DNA of 64,000 nt from an uncultured Paenibacillaceae bacterium (GTDB taxonomy: Bacteria > Bacillota > Bacilli > Paenibacillales > K13): NCBI GenBank assembly GCA_913056365.1, contig CAJXLT010000001.1, positions 868,001 to 932,000 of the forward strand. Reading direction: 5' to 3'. The notes under the pieces are model-generated. The model was not told the DNA's origin, did not search any database, and saw only the letters and a list, made by a program, of their open reading frames with translations. Both the position numbers and the translations under genes were made by a program. Positions within the stretch are counted from its first letter, which is position 1. Each line of letters begins with the position of its first letter. Positions 8,449-16,959 of this stretch are shown here, piece by piece.

Positions 8449-9079
8449 TCTCAAATCTGACCTCAAGCTGTGAATACCATCAGAAATACATCCTTGTGAA
8501 GCACAAAGCGCCCGAAATGGCGATTTTCCGATTACAAAGATGCAGATTAGCAGGCATTACGGGAAATCGCCAGTTTTGCATACTCCAAGCCTGCACATTT
8601 GCAGAAATTCTCGTTACTACTTACCTGCTCGAAATCTACTACTTAGCGCATGCTGAAATAGACTTGAGTAAGTAACAATATCCGAGGCGGGAAGAGTAGC
8701 GGTGGAAACGGAAAGAATAACAGAACCTAGATCAGTAAGTTGAACTTGTCACGGTCACGCGTGTCCGTTAGAGCGAAAAAATACACATTTTTGTATTTTT
8801 AACAGTCGCCGATGTCCATTAGCGGCAAAAAAACGCCGTTTTGCCCGGTCTATTCAGCGCTTACAGTCATCCGTGACCGTTATATGGTCAAAACCGCCTC
8901 ATACGCCTTGTGACGGTCACCAAAGTCCGTTAAAGTGCTTACCAATCAGTCGGCAGCAGTGAATTTCGATGGAAATCCCCTCCTAGCTTCACTTCTTTCA
9001 CTTCCGCAGGTATAAAGTATCGGGCCCCGCGGAAGTAATCGGCATCAGCTACAAAGCTTCACTTCACTTCCCAGGTATT
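8449..9079. other. Gene-free stretch with inverted repeats and repeat element copy A
   Basis: About 630 bp with no convincing gene. It holds a 9-bp inverted repeat (TGGCGATTT at 8518, AAATCGCCA at 8574) and the first copy of a four-motif palindromic repeat (8751-8932). The rest (8640-8750, 8933-9079) shows nothing recognisable, though CTTCACTTC-like words recur near 8990-9075. Confidence 0.6.
8751..8932. repeat. Intergenic repeat element, copy A (four ACGGTCAC-CGTGTCCGTTA motifs)
   Basis: Four related 20-base motifs begin at 8751, 8802, 8863 and 8913 (spacing 51, 61, 50). The first, ACGGTCACGCGTGTCCGTTA, is a near-palindrome. A second copy with the same order and near-identical flanking sequence lies at 32837-33025, 24 kb away. 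No coding capacity. Confidence 0.75.
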
Positions 9080-9373
9080 CTACACTAGATTTACAATATG
9101 TACGACGTCATGTGCGTCGGCTATCTGGATGACATGTTTGGCGGCATTGTAGCGGATCGTGCCGCTGCCTACTTCAAGCGTCGAATTCGATCCAAGTCCA
9201 TAAAATAAGTCGTCTGCCAATGTGCGCAAAAAGGCCTTCTTCTCGTCAAGCGCTAGCTGCTGCCATTGTTGCTGGTCCATCTCAAAAATGTCATAGCAAT
9301 CTTCAATCTGCAAGATGGCCTGCATGAAATCTTCCACAATATCCTTGTATTCACGATTGTATTTGACGCCCAT
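9080..9373 (-). CDS. Hypothetical protein, 97 aa
   Basis: A small acidic soluble protein, predicted helical in the first two thirds (EYKDIVEDFMQAILQIEDCYDIFEM), with a beta-rich end (TIRYNAAKHVIQIADAHDVV). AGAAAGGG about 9 bases before the ATG on the minus strand supports the start. No family recognised. It is monocistronic, divergent from the M48 protease gene. Confidence 0.75.
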   Translation of the reverse strand: MGVKYNREYKDIVEDFMQAILQIEDCYDIFEMDQQQWQQLALDEKKAFLRTLADDLFYGLGSNSTLEVGSGTIRYNAAKHVIQIADAHDVVHIVNLV

Positions 9374-9530
9374 GCTGCTGCACCCTTTCTAGTCGCATAA
9401 TGATTCATTATAACGGATCGAGGCTTCGGGTTAAAGAATAGAGGAGGGCTGATTCATGGCTTGGCGCGAATTCGCATGGAACAAAGGGGTTATTGTCGGG
9501 TAAACTGAGCAGTGAGGGACAGAGGAGGGG

Positions 9531-10817
9531 ATGAATAAGATGAATCGCACAATGAAGCGGGCAGGATGGATAAGCTTGCTCTTGCTAGCACTCGGCATTA
9601 TCTTGTACTTAGTATGGACAGATTCCTATGCGGTGCCGGAGCACTTGAAGGGCGGTCCAGCCGATCCAGCCACTGTATTGACCGCAGAAGAGAGGCAACA
9701 AGGCTCACTCTACAATGATTGGCGCAATGGCTTATACTTATTTAGCTTTCCATGGGAATGGGCCATTTACTTGCTGCTGCTCTGCTGGCGGCCGTTACAC
9801 AAACTGGCTGGCAGATGGTTGGATCATGACCGTTATGCTGTGCTTCGATTTCTCGGTTATGTCTGGTTTGTCCATACGGTGTCTATTGTTCTGTTCTTGC
9901 CGTTGCGAGGGATGAGCTATGGATTATCCCGATATTATGGCATTTCTGTTCAGCCTGTCTGGGATTGGCTGCGGGAGCTGGCTATTTCATATACATTGGA
10001 TTACGTCTTGTTAGCGCTTGTATCAGCAGTAGTCTATTATTTCATTCGCAAGGATGAGCGCACGTGGTGGGTGAAGCTCTGGCTGTTGTCTATCCCGTTC
10101 ACCCTATTCATGATGATTATTCAGCCCGTTCTCATTGATCCGCTCTATGATGAGTTTACCCGATTAAGTGATCCTGTGCTGGAAGGCAAAATCTTAAACG
10201 TGGCACAACAAGCAGGTATATCGGCTGACCGGGTGTACGAGGTGAAGATGGCGGACAAGACGAACGCTATGAACGCATATGTGAACGGGCTGGGGGCATC
10301 CTTGCGCATCGTCCTGTGGGATACGACACTGCAGCGCTTGACAGAGGAACAAGTGCTGATCATCATGGCGCATGAGATTGGTCATTATGTGATGCACCAC
10401 TTGGAATGGAGCGCAGCAGGGGCGGTTGCCTCTTCATTCGTTCTGCTATGGGTTGGAAGCAAGCTGATGCGCATCGCCGTTGCCAAGTGGGGGGATCAGT
10501 GGCAGATGAGGAGCATGAGTGATCTGCGTACACTTCCGTTACTTCTGCTCATCGTATCCGTGATATCTGTGGCTGTTCTGCCGTTCTCTAACGCAGTTTC
10601 CCGATACGCTGAGCGCGCAGCTGACGAATATGCGTATACGTTAATGCCGGATCGAAATGCCGCTGTGCAGCTGTATCAGAATATGGCTGAAGTGTCCTTG
10701 CGGGAGTGGCATCCGCCGCTGCTCATACGCTTACTCAGCTCGACGCATCCGAGCTATCGGGAACGCATTCTGAATGCCGATGTTGAACACCAAGATGCGG
10801 CGATACAGGTGCGGTGA
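9531..10817 (+). CDS. M48 family integral-membrane metalloprotease (Ste24/CAAX protease-like)
   Basis: A 428-residue protein with an N-terminal membrane helix (residues 12-29), several further helices, the zinc motif HEIGH (in MAHEIGHYVMHH) and the third ligand region ERAADEYA. This is the M48A architecture: a membrane-embedded zinc endopeptidase whose bacterial members handle membrane protein quality control. AGAGGAGGGG precedes ATG 9531. The downstream hydrolase-like gene starts inside its stop codon (TGATG), so the two are co-translated. Confidence 0.9.
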   Translation: MNKMNRTMKRAGWISLLLLALGIILYLVWTDSYAVPEHLKGGPADPATVLTAEERQQGSLYNDWRNGLYLFSFPWEWAIYLLLLCWRPLHKLAGRWLDHDRYAVLRFLGYVWFVHTVSIVLFLPLRGMSYGLSRYYGISVQPVWDWLRELAISYTLDYVLLALVSAVVYYFIRKDERTWWVKLWLLSIPFTLFMMIIQPVLIDPLYDEFTRLSDPVLEGKILNVAQQAGISADRVYEVKMADKTNAMNAYVNGLGASLRIVLWDTTLQRLTEEQVLIIMAHEIGHYVMHHLEWSAAGAVASSFVLLWVGSKLMRIAVAKWGDQWQMRSMSDLRTLPLLLLIVSVISVAVLPFSNAVSRYAERAADEYAYTLMPDRNAAVQLYQNMAEVSLREWHPPLLIRLLSSTHPSYRERILNADVEHQDAAIQVR

Positions 10818-11545
10818 TGAACAGGTCAACGATTGTGCTCGTCACCGCCGCCGGATTTGCTACTGCGCGCGGTTTCCTCGATCCATTCAGGGAACGGCTT
10901 CATGAAGGCTACGCTAATTTAGGCTATGCTGTACAATCCTGCTCGCTGCTTCCTTACGGTGACTGGCAGCGGAGCAAGCTGCGCCAGTTGTGGGAAATTC
11001 ATCACGATCTGCGGCTGCGTCCAGCGGCATACAAGCAAGCGATCGGCGGCAACCGATTGCTGCACGCGCTGAGGGACAAGGCGCTGGTCTGTGCGGATGA
11101 TAGCTGTGAATACGTATTGGTAGGTCACAGCGGGGGAGGCGTTGCGATAGTTCATGCAGCATTAGCGCTGCAGCAATCTCAGCGGCGTATACGGGGATTG
11201 ATTCAAATTGGCTCGCCGAAGTGCCGGATTGCCGAGAACTTGCGGGCACGCACCTTATACGTGCGAGGACTGTTCTGCAATCGCGGAGGACGTCCATCCG
11301 CGCGCGGGTCCATCGATCCGGTCACCCGAATCGGATCTTGGGGATCCGTCATGCGACACACTACTAGCATCCAACAGCCTCCTGGCTCGATTGTAGACAT
11401 TCCCATAATCGGCGGTCATCCAGATTACTTCCGCAGATCATCTCTTCATGATAGTGAAGGAATCCATGACAATGAAACGACTACTTATCGGATTGTATGG
11501 TCTTGGTTATGCGGACGAATGGTGCAGCAACCAGAGCAGAATTAG
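10817..11545 (+). CDS. Alpha/beta-hydrolase-like protein, unknown substrate
   Basis: A 242-residue protein with a nucleophile elbow GHSGGG in the segment YVLVGHSGGGVAIVHAAL and a preceding strand TIVLVTAAGF. It is translationally coupled to the protease gene (TGATG). A candidate His is in IGGHPDYF near the end; the acid residue is not obvious. It may be a lipase-like or thioesterase-like protein. Its Arg/Gly-rich middle (FCNRGGRPSARGS) is unusual for the fold. Confidence 0.7.
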   Translation: MNRSTIVLVTAAGFATARGFLDPFRERLHEGYANLGYAVQSCSLLPYGDWQRSKLRQLWEIHHDLRLRPAAYKQAIGGNRLLHALRDKALVCADDSCEYVLVGHSGGGVAIVHAALALQQSQRRIRGLIQIGSPKCRIAENLRARTLYVRGLFCNRGGRPSARGSIDPVTRIGSWGSVMRHTTSIQQPPGSIVDIPIIGGHPDYFRRSSLHDSEGIHDNETTTYRIVWSWLCGRMVQQPEQN

Positions 11546-11640
11546 CAGCAATATAGTTATTTTCGTATAATCAGCAGCAGATTGGCAAAAAATAGTGCGG
11601 GTAAACCGAATAGCCTATACTTGAAACTGGAGGGAAAAGC

Positions 11641-12561
11641 ATGGCCGCACATTTAGGCGCACATGAAGTCATGGAAATGCATGAAGTGATGAATGACGCG
11701 ATTAACGGACTGAATCAAGTTCAGCTGTACCGCTCATTCGTCAAAGATCCGCAGCTGCAACAAATTTTGGATCGACAAATTCAGTTCGCCACCAACTCCT
11801 ACAACACGATGGTGAACATGGCGCAACAGAGAAACGGCGGACAAGCGGTTCCGTACCGTTCTCCCAAGCATATAGCCCCTGTATACGGGCTGGACAATCC
11901 AGGAACACAAAGTCCGAATACATCGATGCACGAGATGGATGACCGCGATGTAGCAAGCGGAATGCTCAGCTGTCACAAGTCGTCAGCATTGTTCAAGATG
12001 ATTGCAGCGCTGGAGTGCGCAGATCCACAGCTTCGTGCAATGCTGCAGCAAGGTGCAGTGAACTGCTCTGAACAGGCGTATGAGCTGTGGCAATATATGA
12101 ATCAGAACGGCTACTACCAGGTGCCGACGATGAAAGAGATGACTACGAACACGGTAATGAACAGCTATCAGCAGGCCGGCGCCATGCATCCGATGCAACC
12201 TTCTCAGCAGGCTGGCTTGAACTACGGGCAACAGCCTCATGCTGATACGTTAAATCATATGGTCGGTCAGCACGAAACAGCAGGTGTAGAGCGGATGCGG
12301 GGGCAGCATCAAACAGGCGGCACACACTACTTAGCACAACAGCAAGCAGGAGCTGTCATGGCTAGCCAGCAGCAATCAGGCAGTATGAATCAAGCAATCG
12401 GCCGTCACCAGACGGGTGCGGCGAGCACAGTAAGCGGTCAGCATCAAACTGCAAGCATGTCTGCTATGGCTGAGCAGCAAGCTTCCAGCCTGAATGATTC
12501 AGCTAGTCGTCAACAGAATAAGGAGGATCACGAGCAGGAGGAGCAAGGATTTCCCCAATAA
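11641..12561 (+). CDS. CotF-like spore coat protein with Gln/His-rich repeat tail
   Basis: Residues about 10-165 form a helical Coat_F-type domain (HEVMEMHEVMNDAINGLNQ, then CADPQLRAMLQQGAVNCSEQ, and YELWQYMNQNGYYQVP). Residues about 175-295 form a Gln/His/Gly/Ser-rich tail with repeated GQHQT, GRHQTG and QQQAG words every 15-25 residues. CotF proteins are inner or outer layer spore coat components, so this marks a spore former. ACTGGAGGGA precedes the ATG by about 6 bases. The repeat tail is longer than in the short B. subtilis CotF, and may be cross-linked or structural. Confidence 0.85.
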   Translation: MAAHLGAHEVMEMHEVMNDAINGLNQVQLYRSFVKDPQLQQILDRQIQFATNSYNTMVNMAQQRNGGQAVPYRSPKHIAPVYGLDNPGTQSPNTSMHEMDDRDVASGMLSCHKSSALFKMIAALECADPQLRAMLQQGAVNCSEQAYELWQYMNQNGYYQVPTMKEMTTNTVMNSYQQAGAMHPMQPSQQAGLNYGQQPHADTLNHMVGQHETAGVERMRGQHQTGGTHYLAQQQAGAVMASQQQSGSMNQAIGRHQTGAASTVSGQHQTASMSAMAEQQASSLNDSASRQQNKEDHEQEEQGFPQ

Positions 12562-12626
12562 TTCTCCTTGTAGCGCATGGAGCGATGCGTTGTCTGCTGT
12601 TCGGTTGAGGAAGCAAGCAATATGGG

Positions 12627-12660
12627 ACAAGGCCAGCCAGTATGTTCTGGTTGGCCTTGT
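12627..12660. terminator. Hairpin after the coat protein gene
   Basis: ACAAGGCCAGCCAG, loop TATGTT, CTGGTTGGCCTTGT: a 14-bp stem with one wobble pair. There is only a weak T stretch after it, so termination may be partial. Confidence 0.55.
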
Positions 12661-12806
12661 TCCATTGTGCCTGCTGAGAGACATACAAGGTTATATCTTA
12701 TCAGGGTGAGAGATTTTGTGGTACCATACTCTAGTAAAGCAGTCCTAAGTAGACGCTAGAATTCAATGCTTCACGCACAGTTGAAGATGAGGAAGAGGGG
12801 ACATAG

Positions 12807-14981
12807 ATGAATCGTTGGCAACGTTGGGCGGGTAAATGGCGTGTGATGGATGCTCCAGCTGCTCTGAGCGGTTTGGGCGGGTATATCGCTGTTATGCTTC
12901 CAGTCGCTGCTGGATTCGCCTGGGGACTTCCGCTCGGGTTCGGAGCATGGCTGGAAATTCCCGTTGTACTCGTGCTCATGCTGCTGGCTCTGCTGTTGAG
13001 CGCCTATCTGCTCGCCGGGATCATGTCTGTCATTCCGCTTGCCCTTCCGCGATTGACGATAAGCACAGCAGCTATCGGTACTTCTGCTGCAGCAGTCGGC
13101 TTCCATGAAGCGGATATGACTTGGCGATTAGCGATTGGTATCAGCCTGTTGCTGTCTGTTATTGGATTAGGAACAGGAATCGTTGCCTATCGATTCATGC
13201 GCGGGCGACACCGGACAAGATCGCGAATAAGTATGATTGTGACCGTATGCTTATGGTTCGTCATGACGAGCTGGCTACTGGAAGCTTGGCCGAAGGAACA
13301 GCCGGTGTATGAGCAATATGCTGCCTTATACGAAGACGCACCTATGCCGACTGCAGTTCGGGCAGAGTATCCGGGATCGGCTGGGGCATATGACAGTTTG
13401 TATTTCACCTATGGAAGCGGACAAGACAGGTTTCGCAGCGAGTATGCTGCGGATGCCGATCTGCTTGCTGAACCGGCGGACGCGTCAACCGTAACGGATC
13501 ATTGGACAGCCTATCGCAGCTGGTTCTGGCAGACGGAAATTACCGAGCTACCATTGAACGGCAGAGTGTGGATGCCGAAGGGGGAAGGGCCGTATCCGCT
13601 AGTGTTGATCGTCCATGGCAATCACTTGATGGAGGAGTTCTCGGATGCGGGTTATACTTATCTCGGCAAGCATTTGGCCAGCAGAGGGTTCATCGCTGTG
13701 TCCATTGATGAAAATTTCGCTAATTATTCAGTATGGAGTCAGAGTCAGGATCAGAACATGTTCTTGCGCGAATGGGGACTGGTAGAGCACTTGCGAGCGA
13801 TTGAACAATTCCATCTGACGGCAGGCAATCCATTCAGCAATAAGGTCGATCTCGAACGAATTTCCTTAATCGGTCATTCCCGCGGCGGTCAAGCCGTCGT
13901 CATGGCAGCAGATGAAGGATATGACATCCAATCGATCATTGCCATCGCACCGACAGATTGGCGTATTAATGATAAATATTTGCGCTTGCGCAACATCAAT
14001 TATTTGGTATTGCAAGGCAGTCAGGACGGCGATATTAGTACCTTTGACGGGGATCGGCAGTACAGGCGAATCACATTGTCCGAAGGAGGCCGGACAGACG
14101 AAGACTATCGATTCAAATCCGCGGTCTATATCGTGGGAGCGAATCACGGACAGTTCAACACGGATTGGGGAGATCGGGATACAGCCCGTCCTACTCATAT
14201 GCTGTTGAATCATACGAACCTGCTGCCAGAAGCTGCACAGAGACAGGCAGCGCTCGTCTATGTTACAGCATTCTTAGAATCAACACTGCACGACAATCGC
14301 GAGTACTTGCCGTTATTTCAAGATTGGCGTACGGCTATGAATTGGTTGCCGCCGACAGGATACGTCACACAATTCATGGATTCGAGCTTCGTTGTACTGG
14401 AAGACTATGAAGCGGTATCTCGCGGCATACCTGGCGTAACAAGCGTTGCTGAAGCGTTGTCTGCCAGTGAACAAGAGCAAGTGCTGGACAGGCGAGGCAA
14501 CAGCAAGCATAACCGTGGTGTGGAGCTGTCGTGGAACGAGTCAGGGGGCAAGTATACGCTGCAATTGCATCATGATCGTACGCAGTCAGTTAATAGCGAA
14601 GACGTGCTGGCCTTTGCCGTTGCTACGATGCCACTGTCGGATACGGAATTACAAGCTGATCTGCCAGATGTCACAGTAGAAGTGACATCGTTGGATGGAG
14701 AGGTCAATCGATTGGCGCTAAGCGAGATGATTCAACTTTCACCTCCGGTTCTAACGACATTTACTCAGCATAGATGGCTGGAGCAAGACATCAAGCCGGG
14801 CAGATACAGTCATCCGTTCGAGCCAGTGTTCCAGAGTGTTCGCATACCGTTAAGTGAATTTGAAGGCTGGCTACCAAGCGGGGAGCATGCTCAGCTCAAG
14901 GCGATTACTTGGATAATCGATGCTGATAAGCCGGGCAGGATGCTGCTCGACGATGTGGGAATATTCCCTGCGCCTTCGTAG
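12807..14981 (+). CDS. Large membrane-anchored alpha/beta hydrolase, 724 aa
   Basis: The N-terminal ~155 residues hold about four or five membrane helices (for example AAVMLPVAAGF region, LEIPVVLVLMLLALLLSAYL, and a helix ending RSRISMIVTVCLWFVM). A long extracytoplasmic part follows, with an alpha/beta hydrolase core: LVLIVHGNHL at the oxyanion strand, nucleophile elbow GHSRGGQ, acid region LQGSQDGDI and His in VGANHGQFN. The last ~180 residues are a beta-rich domain of unknown role. Such proteins are annotated only as hydrolases; the target may be a cell-wall or external polymer or ester. GAAGAGGGG precedes the ATG. Confidence 0.8.
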   Translation: MNRWQRWAGKWRVMDAPAALSGLGGYIAVMLPVAAGFAWGLPLGFGAWLEIPVVLVLMLLALLLSAYLLAGIMSVIPLALPRLTISTAAIGTSAAAVGFHEADMTWRLAIGISLLLSVIGLGTGIVAYRFMRGRHRTRSRISMIVTVCLWFVMTSWLLEAWPKEQPVYEQYAALYEDAPMPTAVRAEYPGSAGAYDSLYFTYGSGQDRFRSEYAADADLLAEPADASTVTDHWTAYRSWFWQTEITELPLNGRVWMPKGEGPYPLVLIVHGNHLMEEFSDAGYTYLGKHLASRGFIAVSIDENFANYSVWSQSQDQNMFLREWGLVEHLRAIEQFHLTAGNPFSNKVDLERISLIGHSRGGQAVVMAADEGYDIQSIIAIAPTDWRINDKYLRLRNINYLVLQGSQDGDISTFDGDRQYRRITLSEGGRTDEDYRFKSAVYIVGANHGQFNTDWGDRDTARPTHMLLNHTNLLPEAAQRQAALVYVTAFLESTLHDNREYLPLFQDWRTAMNWLPPTGYVTQFMDSSFVVLEDYEAVSRGIPGVTSVAEALSASEQEQVLDRRGNSKHNRGVELSWNESGGKYTLQLHHDRTQSVNSEDVLAFAVATMPLSDTELQADLPDVTVEVTSLDGEVNRLALSEMIQLSPPVLTTFTQHRWLEQDIKPGRYSHPFEPVFQSVRIPLSEFEGWLPSGEHAQLKAITWIIDADKPGRMLLDDVGIFPAPS

Positions 14982-15014
14982 CTCACCTGCATATTTCTCG
15001 CTTGACCAGCTTCA

Positions 15015-15023
15015 TGCTATAAT
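15015..15023 (+). promoter_or_regulatory. Extended -10 promoter element
   Basis: TGCTATAAT, an extended -10 about 55 bases before the start of the small membrane protein. No good -35 at 17 bases, which extended -10 promoters tolerate. Confidence 0.45.
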
Positions 15024-15076
15024 ACAGAAATACCATCATTCACAGAGGCGAGACAATTGCGAAAAGGGGTGGCAGT

Positions 15077-15292
15077 ATGGGTCCGGAAACATTAGCATTC
15101 GTCATCATTGCAGTCATCATCGTCGCTTCGGCTATTGCAACCATTGCGATCGGAGTGTCCCAACGGAACAAGGAAGGGAATCCGGATTATGACCGGAGTA
15201 CGAAGAACAATTTCACGAGACTGACGCTCTACTATCTAATTGCTACTGTGCTCGGATTTGGCGGGTTGGCTTTGTATCTATATTATGCTTAA
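15077..15292 (+). CDS. Small two-TM membrane protein, 71 aa
   Basis: Two hydrophobic helices (residues 6-28 and 50-70) around a polar loop (SQRNKEGNPDYDRSTKNN). AAAAGGGG lies 9 bases before the ATG, and an extended -10 promoter is upstream. No family recognised. The Dabb gene follows 29 bp later on the same strand and probably shares the transcript. Confidence 0.75.
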   Translation: MGPETLAFVIIAVIIVASAIATIAIGVSQRNKEGNPDYDRSTKNNFTRLTLYYLIATVLGFGGLALYLYYA

Positions 15293-15321
15293 TGAACATG
15301 ACAAGAAGGGATGAGTAGACA

Positions 15322-15630
15322 ATGAAACAAACTGCAATACGCCATATGGTAATTTTCGATCTGAAAGTGGACAAAGGTTCAGCAGAAGCGGAGAAATTTC
15401 TCCAGGATGGCTACGATACATTGACGGCTATACCAGTCGTACGCAACTTCGAGGTGCATCGACAAGTAAGCGCCAAGAACGATTATGATTACGGGTTCTC
15501 TATGGAGTTCGATTCACAGGATGATTACGATACATACAATGTCCATGACAATCATGTTGCATTCGTAGAGGAGCGGTGGAAGTCAGAAGTGGCTCGATTC
15601 CTCGAGATCGATTTCCAACAGATTAAGTAA
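15322..15630 (+). CDS. Dabb-family stress-responsive A/B barrel protein
   Basis: A 102-residue ferredoxin-like dimeric barrel: strand IRHMVIFDLK, helix AEAEKFLQDGYDTL, strand VRNFEVHRQV, then DYGFSMEFDSQDDYDTYNVHDNHVAFV, the hallmark of Dabb proteins. Some members bind small hydrophobic or polyketide intermediates, but the stand-alone bacterial forms have no settled function. AAGGGATGAG precedes the ATG. A strong terminator follows. Confidence 0.85.
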   Translation: MKQTAIRHMVIFDLKVDKGSAEAEKFLQDGYDTLTAIPVVRNFEVHRQVSAKNDYDYGFSMEFDSQDDYDTYNVHDNHVAFVEERWKSEVARFLEIDFQQIK

Positions 15631-15639
15631 CAGCACGCT

Positions 15640-15668
15640 AGCAGGATGGTTATCCATTCTGCTTTTTT
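15640..15668 (+). terminator. Intrinsic terminator
   Basis: AGCAGGATGG, loop TTAT, CCATTCTGCT with one wobble pair, followed directly by five T. Confidence 0.85.
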
Positions 15669-15748
15669 CATGCACAATACGCGGTACTCGGGCATACACT
15701 GAACTTCCTTACTACTAGGATGTACGCCCAGAAAGGAGTGCTGATTGC

Positions 15749-16846
15749 ATGGAAGCAAGCATCAAGCATTATTATGCAGGCGGGAATACCGCGAGAGGAT
15801 TCGTGAGCTTGTTCGAATCTTCCCTGCAAGGATTGGACAGCATCTTTATCTTGAAAGGCGGGCCTGGATCGGGCAAGTCTACGTTAATTCGAAGCATCGG
15901 CAACAGTATGGCAGAGCGAGGTTATGAAATTTGGTTCATTCATTGCGCGAGCGACAATGCTTCGCTTGATGGGGTTATTATCCCGCAGTTGCAAGCAGGT
16001 ATCGTAGACGGTACCGCGCCGCATGTGCTAGAGCCTAAGCTGCCCGGCGCGGTAGAACAGTATGTGAACTTAGGTGAAGCTTGGGACGGACACTCCTTGT
16101 CACATCAGAAGGGTGAGATCGAACGGCTTCAAGCAGAGATTGCTGCTGCATACGAACAGGCTTATGCCCATATGGAGGAAGCGCTGTATATTCATGATGA
16201 CTGGGAAGCGGTGTACAAAGCTCGCATGAACTTTGCATCAGCTGATCAAGTTACGTTCGAACTGATTGCACGCATATTTGGCGATGTCCGTTACACGAAG
16301 CAAGCGATTCAGCGTCATCGGTTCCTAGGAGCGGCTACACCTCAAGGGCCTGTGGACTTCATTCCGAATCTGACGCAGGATGTGGCCAATCGATTGTTCA
16401 TCAAGGGACGGCCGGGGAGCGGCAAGTCGACGATGCTGAAGAAGATTGCAGCGGTTGCCGAGCAACGCGGTGTGGATACGGAAATCTATCATTGCGGCTT
16501 CGACCCAAATAGCTTGGATATGGTCATCCTGCGTGAATTAGGTGTAGCGATATTCGACAGCACAGCTCCGCACGAGCACGAACCAGCTCGCGAGAACGAT
16601 GAAGTGATTGACATGTACGCACGATGTATGCAGCCGGGAACGGATGAGGAGTATGCAGAGCAGCTGAAGCTGCTTCACGAACGCTATAGCGGGAAGATGA
16701 AGGAAGCGACGGCCGCGCTGGCGCGTGCGAAGCAATGGCATGATCGCTTAGAGCATATTTATGTATCTGCGATGGATTTCCGTATAGTTAACCAAATTCG
16801 GGATCGGATTGTTGAACGATTGGATGCGATAGCTGAAAGCTTATAG
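15749..16846 (+). CDS. Tandem P-loop ATPase (PRK06851-type)
   Basis: A 365-residue soluble protein made of two homologous P-loop halves. Walker A is GGPGSGKST near residue 37 and GRPGSGKST near residue 222. After each, the same pattern returns: an FIHCASD / YHCGFDP strand, LDGVIIPQLQAGIVDGTAPH against LDMVILRELGVAIFDSTAPH, then a helical segment. It belongs to a family of unknown function that I know as the PRK06851 type in Bacilli and Clostridia. No membrane segments. It has no operon partner. Confidence 0.8.
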   Translation: MEASIKHYYAGGNTARGFVSLFESSLQGLDSIFILKGGPGSGKSTLIRSIGNSMAERGYEIWFIHCASDNASLDGVIIPQLQAGIVDGTAPHVLEPKLPGAVEQYVNLGEAWDGHSLSHQKGEIERLQAEIAAAYEQAYAHMEEALYIHDDWEAVYKARMNFASADQVTFELIARIFGDVRYTKQAIQRHRFLGAATPQGPVDFIPNLTQDVANRLFIKGRPGSGKSTMLKKIAAVAEQRGVDTEIYHCGFDPNSLDMVILRELGVAIFDSTAPHEHEPARENDEVIDMYARCMQPGTDEEYAEQLKLLHERYSGKMKEATAALARAKQWHDRLEHIYVSAMDFRIVNQIRDRIVERLDAIAESL

Positions 16847-16959
16847 AGGCTTACCTGTAGACTCCTCTGCACATCTTTGTGATAGATGCAAGACGTGGCA
16901 ACCATGCAACTAGTATGATAAGGTAAAGATTAAACTACGGATTAAAAGAGGATGAGTCT

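Noticed and set aside
15002-15023. TTGACC plus TATAAT as a standard promoter before the 71-aa membrane protein
   Set aside because: The spacer is 10 bases. Kept only as an extended -10 (TGCTATAAT).
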